A DNA stretch of 64,000 nt from Delftia sp. PS-11. Lineage in GTDB: Bacteria; Pseudomonadota; Gammaproteobacteria; Burkholderiales; Burkholderiaceae_C. The translations under genes and the position numbers were made by a program. The DNA lies in assembly GCF_029870285.1 (NCBI RefSeq), contig NZ_JACSYA010000009.1:109909-173908 (forward strand), written 5' to 3'. This document shows, piece after piece, positions 35,316-44,594 of this stretch (positions within the stretch are counted from its first letter, which is position 1; every line of letters begins with the position of its first letter). The notes below the pieces were generated by a model. The model did no database searches, had not been told where the DNA came from, and saw nothing but the letters and a program-made list of their open reading frames with translations.

Positions 35316-35888
35316 TCACGCCTTGGCGAGAAGCTGGCCCAGGTCTTTGCCGCTGATCAAGGCGATGCCCTGCTGCTTGGCCCAGGCAGCAGCGTTTTCT
35401 GCAGGCGGCTGCAGCGACAGGTAGCAGACCGTGGCTGCATTGCGGGCCTGGCCCGCGGCCAGCAGTGCGCGCAGCGGCTCCATGCCATGCACGCCAGCCT
35501 TCCAGCGGCGGGCGCAGGCCACGGTGGTGCGACCTTCCCGCTCCAGCACGAAATCCGCTCCATCCTTGTCGGCCAGGCGGGCCACCGTATAGCCTTCGGC
35601 CTGCCAGGCACGCTCCAGCCGGTCCGCAAAATCGCGCCACGACTGCTGGGCGGCGATCTCCAGCGCCTGTCCGACCCGGGCCGGACTGGGCGCGCGCAGC
35701 TGGCGCCAGGCGGCGACGCAGCCGATGGCGAAAAAGGGCAGGGCCGTCACTGCGGCGAATGGCGCGATGTCCTTGGGCAGCAGCGCCGTGGACACCAGGG
35801 TCACGAGCGCGGCCAGCGCGAAGCTGATCCACCAGCGCGAGCGCAGCAAGATCGCGAACAGGGAGTTGTGGGCCATCTGGAATTTCAC
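35316..35888 (-). CDS. membrane-anchored protein with Mrr-like restriction-endonuclease fold
   Basis: 190 residues from GTG 35888 (ATG 35876 is the alternative). Two hydrophobic helices (about 15-60, RWWISFALAALVTLVS and IAPFAAVTALPFFAIG) are followed by a soluble domain. There GYTVARLADKDGADFVLEREGRTTVACARRWKAG looks like the D-x(n)-E-x-K-like core of the Mrr/PD-(D/E)XK family. The lysine is replaced by Ala-Arg in this block, so nuclease activity is doubtful. Function unknown; common in Comamonadaceae. Confidence 0.65.
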   Translation of the reverse strand: MKFQMAHNSLFAILLRSRWWISFALAALVTLVSTALLPKDIAPFAAVTALPFFAIGCVAAWRQLRAPSPARVGQALEIAAQQSWRDFADRLERAWQAEGYTVARLADKDGADFVLEREGRTTVACARRWKAGVHGMEPLRALLAAGQARNAATVCYLSLQPPAENAAAWAKQQGIALISGKDLGQLLAKA

Positions 35889-36015
35889 GGGCGGGTCTTT
35901 CGCGGCAGGAAGGTGCAAAACAGCACAGCCAAAAGGCTGCAAGGGCCGCATTGTCTCGCGTGTGCGAGGGGTTGGGGCCTTCGATAGACTACCCGGCTCT
36001 AGGAGTTAACAAACC

Positions 36016-37107
36016 ATGGCAGTCACAGAACAGGCGCTCTTGGCAGCGCTTTCCAGCGTGCTCGACCCGCATACCGGCAAGGACTATGTGAGCACCCGCG
36101 CCCTGCGCAACCTGCAGATCACGGGCGCCGATGTCGCCTTCGACGTCGAAATGGGCTATCCGGCGCAAAGCCTGGTGCCTGCCCTGCGCAGCCAGTTCGT
36201 CGCGGCGGCTAAGACCGTCGAGGGCGTGGGCAATGTCTCGGTCAACATCAGCACCAAGGTGGCTGCGCATGCGGTGCAGCGCGGCGTGCAGCTGCTGCCC
36301 GGCGTCAAGAACATCATTGCCATCTCGTCGGGCAAGGGGGGCGTGGGCAAGAGCACGACTGCCGCCAATCTGGCGCTGGCGCTGGCTGCCGAAGGCGCGC
36401 GCGTGGGCATTCTGGATGCGGACATCTACGGCCCCAGCCAGCCCATGATGATGGGCGTCTCGGGCCGCCCCGAGAGCCCCGATGGCAAGACCATGGAGCC
36501 CCTGATCGGCCACGGCGTGCAGGTGATGTCCATCGGCCTGCTGGTCAACAACGACCAGGCCATGATCTGGCGCGGCCCCATGGCCACGCAGGCGCTGGAG
36601 CAGATGCTGCGCCAGACCAACTGGAAAGACCTGGACTACCTGCTGGTGGACATGCCTCCCGGCACGGGCGACATCCAGCTGACGCTGTCCCAGCGCGTGC
36701 CCATGACGGGCGCCGTGGTCGTCACCACGCCCCAGGACATCGCCCTGATCGATGCCAAGAAGGGCGTCAAGATGTTCGAGAAGGTCGGCGTGCCCATCCT
36801 GGGCCTGGTCGAGAACATGGCAGCCCATGTCTGCACCCATTGCGGCCATGTGGAGCACATCTTCGGCGCCGAGGGCGGCAGGCAGATGGCGGCCGAGTAC
36901 GGCATCGACTACCTGGGCGCGCTGCCCCTGTCGCTGCAGATTCGCCTGCAGGCCGACAGCGGCAAGCCCACCGTGGTGGCCGAGCCCGACAGCGAGGCTG
37001 CGCAGATCTACAAAAAGGTGGCGCGCGACCTGGCCGTCAAGGTGGCGCTCAAGGCCAGGGATTTCACGAGCAAGTTCCCCACCATCACGGTCAGCCAGGG
37101 CACCTGA
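36016..37107 (+). CDS. apbC: iron-sulfur cluster carrier ATPase ApbC/Mrp
   Basis: 363 residues. An N-terminal DUF59/MIP18 domain (about 1-95) is followed by a P-loop ATPase with the deviant Walker A SSGKGGVGKSTTA (about 108-120), DADIYGPSQP, and the cluster-binding CTHC pair near residue 275. It delivers Fe-S clusters to apoproteins as a homodimer. Start has GGAGTTAAC upstream. Confidence 0.94.
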   Translation: MAVTEQALLAALSSVLDPHTGKDYVSTRALRNLQITGADVAFDVEMGYPAQSLVPALRSQFVAAAKTVEGVGNVSVNISTKVAAHAVQRGVQLLPGVKNIIAISSGKGGVGKSTTAANLALALAAEGARVGILDADIYGPSQPMMMGVSGRPESPDGKTMEPLIGHGVQVMSIGLLVNNDQAMIWRGPMATQALEQMLRQTNWKDLDYLLVDMPPGTGDIQLTLSQRVPMTGAVVVTTPQDIALIDAKKGVKMFEKVGVPILGLVENMAAHVCTHCGHVEHIFGAEGGRQMAAEYGIDYLGALPLSLQIRLQADSGKPTVVAEPDSEAAQIYKKVARDLAVKVALKARDFTSKFPTITVSQGT

Positions 37108-37126
37108 TGCTCCCCGTGAACCGGGC

Positions 37127-38092
37127 ATGAACCTGCTGACCTCCATGCGCTACCTGGTGGCGCTCAACGCGCACCGCCATTTCGGGCGCGCGGCGCTGGC
37201 CTGCCACATCACGCAGCCGGCGCTGTCCAACGCGCTGCGCGCGCTGGAGCAGGAGTTCGGCACGGTCATCGTGCGCCGGGGCCGGGTGTTTGCCGGCTTC
37301 ACCCCCGAGGGCGAGCAGGTCCTGGCCACGGCGCTGGCTATGCTGCGCGCCGAGGAAAGCCTGCGCCAGGACCTGAGCGCCGGCGCAGGCGTGCTGCGCG
37401 GGCAGCTGCGCATGGCGGCCGTGCCCACGGCCATGCCCATGCTCACGCGCTTTGCCTGTCTGCTGCGCGAGCGCCACCCTGGCATCACACCCGTGGTGCT
37501 GTCCATGAGTTCGGCCGAGATCGAAAGCGGGCTGGACGACCTGTCTCTGGACCTGGCCCTGGGCTACAGCGCCCGCATGCCTGCGCGCGGCCCGCGTCTG
37601 CAGTCCTGGCCGCAGTACCAGGAGCACTACTACCTGCTGTGCCGCGATCCGCGCGGCGCGGACCAGCCATTGGCCTTTGGTGCCGACATCGGCTGGCGCG
37701 AGGTGGCCAGCCTGCCGCTGTGCCTGCTCACGCCCGACATGCACAACCGCACCGTGATCGACGAGGCCTTTGCCGCCGTGCAGGCGAGCGTTCAGCCCGC
37801 CATGGAAACCAACTCCGTGCTGGCCCTGGTCATGGCCGTGGCGCAGTCCGGCCCCGAAGATGGCTCGGGCGGGATGGCCACGGTGCTGCCCGGCGCCATG
37901 GTGGCCACGGTGCGCCACATGCCGGGCCTGCTGGCCCGGCCGCTGCGCTCGCCTGAACTGCTCACGCCGATCGGCTTCATGGCCCAGCAGGGCGCGGCGT
38001 ACACGCGCGCATTGCAGGCAGCGCTGCTGCTGCAGGAAGATGCACAGTGGCGCGCGCAATGCCTGCGCCATGCGGGGGCGCTGGCGGGCTGA
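37127..38092 (+). CDS. LysR-family transcriptional regulator
   Basis: 321 residues; helix-turn-helix 5-64 (YLVALNAHRHFGRAALACHITQPALSNALRALEQEFG), then the effector domain. It starts 19 bases after apbC and could be read on the same transcript. The target is unknown; the low-GC island to its right is probably later acquired, so the original neighbour may have been displaced. Confidence 0.85.
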   Translation: MNLLTSMRYLVALNAHRHFGRAALACHITQPALSNALRALEQEFGTVIVRRGRVFAGFTPEGEQVLATALAMLRAEESLRQDLSAGAGVLRGQLRMAAVPTAMPMLTRFACLLRERHPGITPVVLSMSSAEIESGLDDLSLDLALGYSARMPARGPRLQSWPQYQEHYYLLCRDPRGADQPLAFGADIGWREVASLPLCLLTPDMHNRTVIDEAFAAVQASVQPAMETNSVLALVMAVAQSGPEDGSGGMATVLPGAMVATVRHMPGLLARPLRSPELLTPIGFMAQQGAAYTRALQAALLLQEDAQWRAQCLRHAGALAG

Positions 38093-38119
38093 GAAATGAG
38101 CTCAATTAAGTGGCTGACT

Positions 38120-38551
38120 CTACAGGCAGCATGTGCCAGTTTCCGTGCATTTTGGCTGTACAGAAATTTCAATTGTATTGAGAAAGTAATGAGAAATTCT
38201 TTTTGAATTTTGATTAATTGGTGAGTTCATGTACTTAATGCTCACCCTATCGCCTGCCAACGGGCCGATCAGGCTTGAGATATTCTTTAATCTTTCATTT
38301 GAGAGATTTTTTGTGTATTTGTCATTTTCTTTTGAATTTGAAAAAACCATAACATAGCTTATGCCGCGACCATCGCGCCAGTCTAAAAACCACAGCGCCA
38401 AGTCACGGGCCTTTGTCGCGCCGACTGCGGAGCTGCCCTCTTCAAACTCTATGTGCTGCTGCAAACCACCAGGTTTGCATGCAAAAACAGGGAGGGTTAT
38501 GCACAAAAAATAGGCAAAAAATAATTGCTTTATGCACGAGATATTTTTCAT
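38120..38551 (-). CDS. secreted OmpA-like protein, candidate immunity protein
   Basis: 143 residues, AT-rich gene. Signal peptide ends at VFA-CK (a VFAC context that could also be a lipobox). The mature region IEFEEGSSAVG...NDKYTKNLSNERLKNISSLI resembles an OmpA-type peptidoglycan-associated fold. It lies 11 bases downstream of the metallopeptidase gene, so a periplasmic immunity role against that enzyme is a reasonable inference, not shown. Confidence 0.6.
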   Translation of the reverse strand: MKNISCIKQLFFAYFLCITLPVFACKPGGLQQHIEFEEGSSAVGATKARDLALWFLDWRDGRGISYVMVFSNSKENDKYTKNLSNERLKNISSLIGPLAGDRVSIKYMNSPINQNSKRISHYFLNTIEISVQPKCTETGTCCL

Positions 38552-38562
38552 TATGCAATCGA

Positions 38563-39363
38563 TTATTTAATATCAATACCCAATATATATGAGCTTATGC
38601 TGTCAGCATTAATTTTTGCACGAGGATCACCTGCGTGGTTAAGTGAATTTCTAGCCGAGTAGAAATCATCCGATGAAGCAGCTACATCGTTAAAGTGAGT
38701 TACTTCATGAATCAATGTCATTAATTGAGAGTCTCTACCATTAAATTCATTTGTTCCATATATCACTCCGCGTTTGGGAATTTCAAAAAATCTCATATTT
38801 ATAGAAATTCTGTGTTTTTCCGTGTCGGACGGGCAAACGGTAGCAATAGATCCATCTAGCCTCAAGCCTCTGCCCGGTGCACACCCTGCTTGCATATTAT
38901 TCTCTGCAGTATCATAATCAAAATTATCTGGGGTCAATGATCGTAAAACTCTGATTATAGAATCGATTATTGGTAATAGATAATCACGGATTTCTTGGTT
39001 GGAGCTATTAAACCACTTTTTTGTTCTTGCCTTGGATTGATCATTCCAAAGCAATAATTCTAGCTTTCTATTTTGAGCATAATTAACAGCTTCATCCCGG
39101 AGTTCCATCATTAATCTGCCAAACTCTTCGCCTTTAACATTGAAGCAGACAAGTACTTCATCTGACCATGAGTCTGTTGTTGTACTAATCGTATTTTTCT
39201 GCAATTTCTTATGTGCAAGCTGCGTTCCCGAATGTGAACTAAGATTGTTTTTCCCATACTGATCATCACTCCAAGGAACATTCGGTGCTTGATAATTCCA
39301 AAGACCTTTTGACTGGTTTTCTGGATTTAAACCAAGAGGACCAGGAATTTTAAAATATGCCAT
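38563..39363 (-). CDS. M35-like (deuterolysin/aspzincin) metallopeptidase, candidate secreted effector
   Basis: 266 residues. HEVTH at 219-223 supplies the zinc ligands. An aspartate-rich SSDDFYSARN (about 231-240) fits the third, aspartate ligand of aspzincins, and NADSISSYI follows, as in M35 and lysine-specific endopeptidase families. No signal peptide, and the gene is strongly AT-rich compared with the chromosome. Paired with a secreted OmpA-like protein, it looks like a toxin delivered by a contractile or type VI system. No VgrG or PAAR gene is nearby. Confidence 0.68.
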   Translation of the reverse strand: MAYFKIPGPLGLNPENQSKGLWNYQAPNVPWSDDQYGKNNLSSHSGTQLAHKKLQKNTISTTTDSWSDEVLVCFNVKGEEFGRLMMELRDEAVNYAQNRKLELLLWNDQSKARTKKWFNSSNQEIRDYLLPIIDSIIRVLRSLTPDNFDYDTAENNMQAGCAPGRGLRLDGSIATVCPSDTEKHRISINMRFFEIPKRGVIYGTNEFNGRDSQLMTLIHEVTHFNDVAASSDDFYSARNSLNHAGDPRAKINADSISSYILGIDIK

Positions 39364-39418
39364 TGATTTATTTATTGAAAAATAGAAAAAATCATTGTTG
39401 CATATATTGAATGAATCT

Positions 39419-39874
39419 TCAATATTTTTTGTTAAATTGTGTTATGGCCACTGAAGCCAGTACCAGTGCGGCTTGCGGCAGCTTGAGCTCGGCAAAGGCC
39501 AGAAAGTGCAGGTCACTCAACACCTGTGGTAGCCTTCCATAGTCCCACGACAGTCGGCGAAATCTCGCCAGACACCCAGCGTGCGCACAGTCTTTCTTGG
39601 CTTCAGGCAGTGTCACAATCTGCAGATCCCCCTCGTTGTCCTGTGCTGTCTGGTGCGCATGCTCGCACAGCGTTTGCACCTGTGCACGCTCTTGCTCATC
39701 GGCAGGCGTGACGTGCATCGCCAGCCAATTACTCAGGGTATCCACTGCCATATGCATCTTGCCTTCATCGCTGATGTCAGTGGGATAGGGTTTGCTAGGT
39801 ATTGCCCGATCCTGCCAGGGCTTGGCGATGGATGGCGCAAAGTGCATCACACGATATGGATAAAATCGTGGCAT
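39419..39874 (-). CDS. hypothetical protein
   Basis: 151 residues with three cysteines (CEHA, DCAHAGC) and an amphipathic C-terminus; no domain recognised. Base composition is intermediate between the AT-rich island and the chromosome. It sits 55 bases upstream of the metallopeptidase gene on the same strand and may be an adaptor, a second immunity protein or a remnant. Confidence 0.5.
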   Translation of the reverse strand: MPRFYPYRVMHFAPSIAKPWQDRAIPSKPYPTDISDEGKMHMAVDTLSNWLAMHVTPADEQERAQVQTLCEHAHQTAQDNEGDLQIVTLPEAKKDCAHAGCLARFRRLSWDYGRLPQVLSDLHFLAFAELKLPQAALVLASVAITQFNKKY

Positions 39875-39910
39875 GGGATTATCGCTGGAGTAAATTGAAA
39901 AACACTGGCT

Positions 39911-40270
39911 ATGGTGATTTTATTGTTGCGAAATATAGGAGCGTTGCTTCCTTGTTGTGAGGTAAATTTAGTACCTAAAGTCGTGAAAATTGCGTTTTTC
40001 GCTGTCTATCTTGCCGGCATGTTTCTGCTGGTCATTTTTAGAGGGAGCAAATATGACTGGACGAGCCAGATGGGGCCGGCCATGGATGCAGCATCCCTGG
40101 AGCATAGTGGGAATCGTCAGATTTTTACCTTGGTGGTGCTGGCGGTGATCTGTGCGGCACAAAGCGTTGTGGCATTGAAATCTCCGCCATTGCGCCAGAA
40201 GCTATTTTCCGGGCTGTTGATCGCTCTGGCATGCACTCTTTGGTGGCTGCTGTCTTTCAGGTTTTTTTGA
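39911..40270 (+). CDS. small membrane protein of unknown function
   Basis: Up to 119 residues from ATG 39911; a GTG at 39983 (95 residues, MKIAFFAVYLAGMFLLVIF) is an equally good start and neither has a strong ribosome site. Three hydrophobic segments: about residues 24-45, 70-88 and 96-119. No family recognised. It is divergent from the 151-residue gene within the same atypical region. Confidence 0.5.
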   Translation: MVILLLRNIGALLPCCEVNLVPKVVKIAFFAVYLAGMFLLVIFRGSKYDWTSQMGPAMDAASLEHSGNRQIFTLVVLAVICAAQSVVALKSPPLRQKLFSGLLIALACTLWWLLSFRFF

Positions 40271-40343
40271 GATCTCCCCATGCGGCGCAGGGGGGGGCGA
40301 GGTTGCGCGCAGCGGGACATGCCGCCTGCGCTGCGCGTACCTG

Positions 40344-42674
40344 CTATGGCCTTTCCAGCACGCCGCGCACGGTCTCAGGTGTGAACGGCGCGGCGCGAAA
40401 GCGCCGGCCCGTGGCGTCGAACAGGGCATTGGCCAGGGCGGCCGGGCCTGGTACCGAGGCCGATTCGCCCGCGCCCATGGGGGGCTCGTCCTGGCGGGGC
40501 ATCAGGACCACTTCGATGGGGGGCAGGTCGCGCATGCCGATGATGGGGTAGCTGCCCCATTCGCGGCTGGCCACGCCCTGCCCGTTGAAGGCCACGCGCT
40601 CCAGCAGGCTGCGGCTCAGGGTCTGGATGACGTTGCCGTGGATCTGGTGGCGCACGCCGTCGGGGTTGACCATCATGCCGGTGTCCTGGCCTACGACCAG
40701 TCGCCGCACGGCGATGCGGCCACTGGCGGGGTCCACCTCGATATCGATGACCCAGGCGGCCCAGGCTGCGCCAAAGCCGGGAAAGCGGCTGTGGATGTAG
40801 CGGGCGTAGGCCACGCCGCGCCCGCGCAGCAGGCCATCCGCGCCGGGCCGGCCCCGGCTGCCAGGCTGGCTGCGCTGCCATCCGGCATGGCGTGCCGTGG
40901 CTTCGAGGAGTTCGATGGCGCGCGGGTCGCTGAGGTGGCGAATCCGGTAGTCCACGGGGTCGGCGCCGGCCGCATGGGCCAGCTCGTCGATCATGCTGTC
41001 ATGGGCAAAGGAGTTGGGCAGGGCCGAGACGCCGCGCAGCCAGGATGAGCGCACCAGCGGCGCCATGTCGTGGCAGGCAATGCGCTGGCTGGCGTAGCGG
41101 TAGGGCGGCACGGCAGTGCGGTCGCCCATCTCCAGCGTGCGTGGTTGTCCCGGTATGCGTCCCGTGAGCAGCAGGGCCAGCAGCGGCGCGTCGTTGGAGG
41201 GGTAGCGCACGGCAAAGTCATAGGCCAGCAGGTTGCCCTGGGCGTCGATGGCGGCGCCCACGTCCATGAGCTGGCCTGTGCCTTTGGGCTCCCACTGGTG
41301 TTCCTGCTCGCGCATGAGCTGTACGCGCACGGGTGCGCCCACCGCCATGGACAGCAGGGCCGCGTCGGCGCAGACATCGTCGGCGCAGTTGCGGCCATAG
41401 CAGCCTGCCGCTTCCATGCGTACGATTTCGATGCGGTCTTCGCCCAGGCGCAGCAGCCGGTCGAGGTCGGTGCGCAGCATATGGGGGTTTTGCGTGCCGG
41501 CCCACAGCTTCAGGCGCCCGTCGCGAAAGTCGGCCACGGCGCAGGACGGGCCGATGGAGGCATGCATCTGATACGGCCAGACATAGCTGTGGCGCAGCAC
41601 GGTGCCTGCCTTGTCCTTGCCCTTGTCAGCACCTGTACCCGTACCTGTCTCCGTGCTCGCCGCAGCAAAGGCTTCGTCCACATCGCCCAGGTCCACCAGG
41701 GCGCGGTGCTGCGAGGGGTTGGCGCGCAGCGCGCTGGCCAGGTCGTCCAGCTCGGGGGCGGGCGGCACGGTGCACCACTGTACGCGCAGCGCGCGCATGG
41801 CGGCGATGGCTTGTTCCTCGCGGTCGGCGACCACGCCGACGAAGTCGCCTTCGACCACGACCTGTACGTTGCCGGGCAGGTGGGCGACGCAGTTGCGGTC
41901 CACGGCAATGAGGCAGCGGCCGATGAAGTCGCCGCCGTCGCGGCCCGGATACGGCGGGCGCACGACGCGGCCATGGCGCATGCCGGGCACGCGCACGTCA
42001 TGCACGAAGCTCAGTTCGCCCGTGGCCTTGGCGGGAATGTCCACGCGCGCTGCGCTGCGGCCCACCAGCCGGTAGTCGCTGGCGGGCTTGAGCCGGACTT
42101 CCTGCTCGGGCGGCGCCAGCGTGAGCCGCAGGTGCTGGTGCTGCAGCAGTTGCCCGTAATGGAGCGTGCGCGTATCGCTGCCGCTGGCAAAGCGCACCGT
42201 GCCATCGCGCGCGTGCAGGTGTTCGGCGGGGACCTGCCATTGCGCGGCAGCCAGTGCCAGCAGTTGCTCGCGTGCCTGCGCGGCGGCGCGGCGCAGCGGC
42301 ACGGCTGATATCTGGATGCTGGCACTGGCGATGGTCGGTCCCTGGTTGGGGGCGGCGGCGGTGTGCCCCAGCACCATTTCCAGGTGATCCAGGGGTACTT
42401 CGAGTTCTTCCGCGACGATCTGGGCCAGGGCTGTGCGTATGCCTGTGCCCAGGTCCACATGGCCATTGAAGGCCAGGGCGCGCCATCCCTGCGGCGCGCT
42501 GTCGTCGGCCAGCACGGCCACGAAGATTTCAGGCGTGGGCTGCACGTAGTCGGTCGCCGTGCCGGGCTGGCCGGGGGCGGGCTTTGGCGGCGCCACCGGC
42601 TGGCGCACCACCAGCAGTGCGCCGGGCCGGGCGAGCAGTCGGGTGTGCAGGGCTTGGGGCTGGGGCAGGTTCAT
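40344..42674 (-). CDS. molybdopterin-binding subunit of nicotinate dehydrogenase (stand-alone, IorB/NicB-like)
   Basis: 776 residues. N-terminal FNGHVDLGTGIRTALAQIVAEEL (about 68-90) and LGHTAAAPNQGPTIASASIQ are the substrate-side motifs of the isoquinoline oxidoreductase/NicB branch of the xanthine oxidase family. An a/b hammerhead domain and Moco-binding domain follow. The catalytic glutamate is present in PPMGAGESASVPGPAALANA (about residue 740). It has no heme motif. It lies at the end of the nicE-D-X-F operon, about 130 bases after nicF. The [2Fe-2S] subunit and the cytochrome subunit are encoded in the divergent operon. A low-complexity TGTGTGADKGKDK insert lies near residue 350. Confidence 0.82.
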   Translation of the reverse strand: MNLPQPQALHTRLLARPGALLVVRQPVAPPKPAPGQPGTATDYVQPTPEIFVAVLADDSAPQGWRALAFNGHVDLGTGIRTALAQIVAEELEVPLDHLEMVLGHTAAAPNQGPTIASASIQISAVPLRRAAAQAREQLLALAAAQWQVPAEHLHARDGTVRFASGSDTRTLHYGQLLQHQHLRLTLAPPEQEVRLKPASDYRLVGRSAARVDIPAKATGELSFVHDVRVPGMRHGRVVRPPYPGRDGGDFIGRCLIAVDRNCVAHLPGNVQVVVEGDFVGVVADREEQAIAAMRALRVQWCTVPPAPELDDLASALRANPSQHRALVDLGDVDEAFAAASTETGTGTGADKGKDKAGTVLRHSYVWPYQMHASIGPSCAVADFRDGRLKLWAGTQNPHMLRTDLDRLLRLGEDRIEIVRMEAAGCYGRNCADDVCADAALLSMAVGAPVRVQLMREQEHQWEPKGTGQLMDVGAAIDAQGNLLAYDFAVRYPSNDAPLLALLLTGRIPGQPRTLEMGDRTAVPPYRYASQRIACHDMAPLVRSSWLRGVSALPNSFAHDSMIDELAHAAGADPVDYRIRHLSDPRAIELLEATARHAGWQRSQPGSRGRPGADGLLRGRGVAYARYIHSRFPGFGAAWAAWVIDIEVDPASGRIAVRRLVVGQDTGMMVNPDGVRHQIHGNVIQTLSRSLLERVAFNGQGVASREWGSYPIIGMRDLPPIEVVLMPRQDEPPMGAGESASVPGPAALANALFDATGRRFRAAPFTPETVRGVLERP

Positions 42675-42805
42675 GGGTCGATGTTTTGTGCAGGGCCTGA
42701 TGGCGGGGGCCAGGCCCTGGCGCCATCATGCATGCCTGGGGCCGGTGATTCGCCAGGGGGCCGGGCGCAAGGCGGCGGCCCCCGGGCGGTGCGGGCACGG
42801 CAGGA

Positions 42806-43474
42806 TCAGCCTGCCAGCGCGTGGGTGTCGGCAATGGCCTGTTGCAGTGGCATGACAGCGGCGTACTTCTGCGCCATGTCGAACAGGTTGGCCTCGTGGG
42901 GGCCCAGTGCGCGGTCGCCGCAGCAGTCGGAGACCACCAGCGGCCTGAAGCCCGACTGCATGGCATCGACCACGCTGGCGCGCACGCAGCCGCTGGTCAC
43001 GCAGCCGGCCACCAGCAGTGTCTGCACGCCGCGCTGGGCCAGCCAGGGCGCGAGCATGGTGCCGAAGAAGGCCGAGGGCGTGCTCTTGCGCACCACGTAT
43101 TCGCCGCGCGCCGGTGCCAGCTCGGGCACGATGGCGCTTTCGGGGCTGTCTTCCTTGAGGGTCAGCATGCCGGGCACCTTCAGGCAGAAGATGTTGCTGT
43201 CGGCGTCGTCATCCGAGAACACGATGCGGCTGTGCGCCACGGGCCAGCCGCGCTCGCGTGCATGGGCCAGCAGCAGGCGTGTGCGGGCGATGGCCTCGGG
43301 GATGTTGCCGCCGCCGAACACGGCCGGGTCGGCGAAGCCGTTGACGAAGTCGATGATGAGCAGCCCGAACGGCGCCTTCAGTGGCAGCGGCGTGCCGAAG
43401 CCCTGGCGCGCATACACCGAGATGTCGGCCGAGGTATCGCCCTGCAGGTTGAGGGGGAGGGGAGGGGGTGTCAT
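42806..43474 (-). CDS. nicF: maleamate amidohydrolase
   Basis: 222 residues, isochorismatase-like cysteine hydrolase. The D-K-C triad is visible: LIIDFVNGF (Asp), VVRKSTPSAF (Lys) and VAGCVTSGCVRAS (nucleophilic Cys). It hydrolyses maleamate to maleate and ammonia. The start overlaps the nicX stop by 4 bases. Length and context match NicF of Pseudomonas. Confidence 0.92.
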   Translation of the reverse strand: MTPPPLPLNLQGDTSADISVYARQGFGTPLPLKAPFGLLIIDFVNGFADPAVFGGGNIPEAIARTRLLLAHARERGWPVAHSRIVFSDDDADSNIFCLKVPGMLTLKEDSPESAIVPELAPARGEYVVRKSTPSAFFGTMLAPWLAQRGVQTLLVAGCVTSGCVRASVVDAMQSGFRPLVVSDCCGDRALGPHEANLFDMAQKYAAVMPLQQAIADTHALAG

Positions 43475-44544
43475 GCGATGTCCTTTCGGCGCGCGGCGCG
43501 TGCCAGTCCTTGTTCGTCCTGCACCACGCCGTGGATGACGGCGGGCACGCCATCCAGCGACACGCTGCAGTGGCGCATGGGGATGTCGATATGGCAGGCG
43601 GTGGTGCGGCTGCCGCCGGCCTCGTTGTTGGGCCCCATGGACCACAGGAAGTTGCCTTCGAAGGCGCGCGCGTCCATGCCGATATGGGTTTCCTTGCTGT
43701 AGTGGGCCAGCATGGACCAGTGGGCGCGCGGCTGCAGGCCCCAGCCGATGTGCGAGACGGCGTAGGCTTCGGGGTCTTCGTAGGCGGCCATGTACTCCTT
43801 GAGGATGTCGGCCTGCAGGCCGCCGCTGATGCGCGTGACGTAGCCTTTGTCGATGATGAGTTCGATGGGCTCGGTCACGTAGTCCTTCATGGGCAGCAGG
43901 ATGTCGCCCCGGTCTAGCACCACGCGGCCATGGCTCTGGCCTTCGTTGGGCCAGGTCAGCACGAAGCCGCTGGGCCAGTGGTCCCAGCGGCCGGGCTGGT
44001 CTACGAAGCCGTATTCGCAGATGGCGGGGAATTCGCCCAGCGGGCAGCGCAGATCCGTGCCTGCGGCCGAGGTGATGTGCATCTGCCGTGCTGCCTCGAT
44101 GCGCCTGGATGCGGCCTGCACGCGCGTGCGGTCGGCCTCGGTGGGCACCAGGCGGCAGAGTACCTCGGGCGGCTCCACGGCCAGCAAGATCTTGGTGCCG
44201 GCCTGCAGGATCTCGTGCTGCTCGGGGGAGAACAGCAGCGTCATGAGGTCCAGCACCAGGTCGCTGGCCTTGAGGGCGGCGATGGCGGCAGGGTTGCCGG
44301 TCAGGGGCGTGGTGCCCAGGTAGGCCAGGGCGTCGCGGCTCAGGGATTTTTCGGCGTTGACGGGCGGCAGGTCCAGGCGGTTGACGCGCGCGCCCATGCC
44401 GCTGGCGGCGGCGATGGCGCAGCGCAGTGTCTGCGGATGCGTGTCGGCGCCCGTGAGCACGGTGACGGTCTGCCCGGCCTGCAGCCGGGACAGGGTGAGC
44501 ACCTGCTGGAAGGCCTGGATCAGGTCGATGTCGCTGACGGACAT
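43471..44544 (-). CDS. nicX: 2,5-dihydroxypyridine 5,6-dioxygenase
   Basis: 357 residues. Fe(II) extradiol enzyme opening 2,5-dihydroxypyridine to N-formylmaleamate. The iron ligands fit the known family pattern: a histidine in VSHIGWGLQPRAHWS and the H-x-D pair in ACHIDIPMRH near residue 325. Leucine aminopeptidase M29-like fold, unlike other ring-cleaving enzymes. nicF follows with an overlap; nicD precedes by 50 bases. Confidence 0.93.
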   Translation of the reverse strand: MSVSDIDLIQAFQQVLTLSRLQAGQTVTVLTGADTHPQTLRCAIAAASGMGARVNRLDLPPVNAEKSLSRDALAYLGTTPLTGNPAAIAALKASDLVLDLMTLLFSPEQHEILQAGTKILLAVEPPEVLCRLVPTEADRTRVQAASRRIEAARQMHITSAAGTDLRCPLGEFPAICEYGFVDQPGRWDHWPSGFVLTWPNEGQSHGRVVLDRGDILLPMKDYVTEPIELIIDKGYVTRISGGLQADILKEYMAAYEDPEAYAVSHIGWGLQPRAHWSMLAHYSKETHIGMDARAFEGNFLWSMGPNNEAGGSRTTACHIDIPMRHCSVSLDGVPAVIHGVVQDEQGLARAARRKDIA

Positions 44545-44594
44545 GCGGAACTCCTTGATGTCGCGGTGGAAGATGAAAGGCGGCAGGCGGGCAT

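Noticed and set aside
39983..40270. Shorter GTG start for the small membrane protein as the only choice
   Set aside because: Kept as an alternative; there is no ribosome-site evidence to prefer it decisively over ATG 39911.
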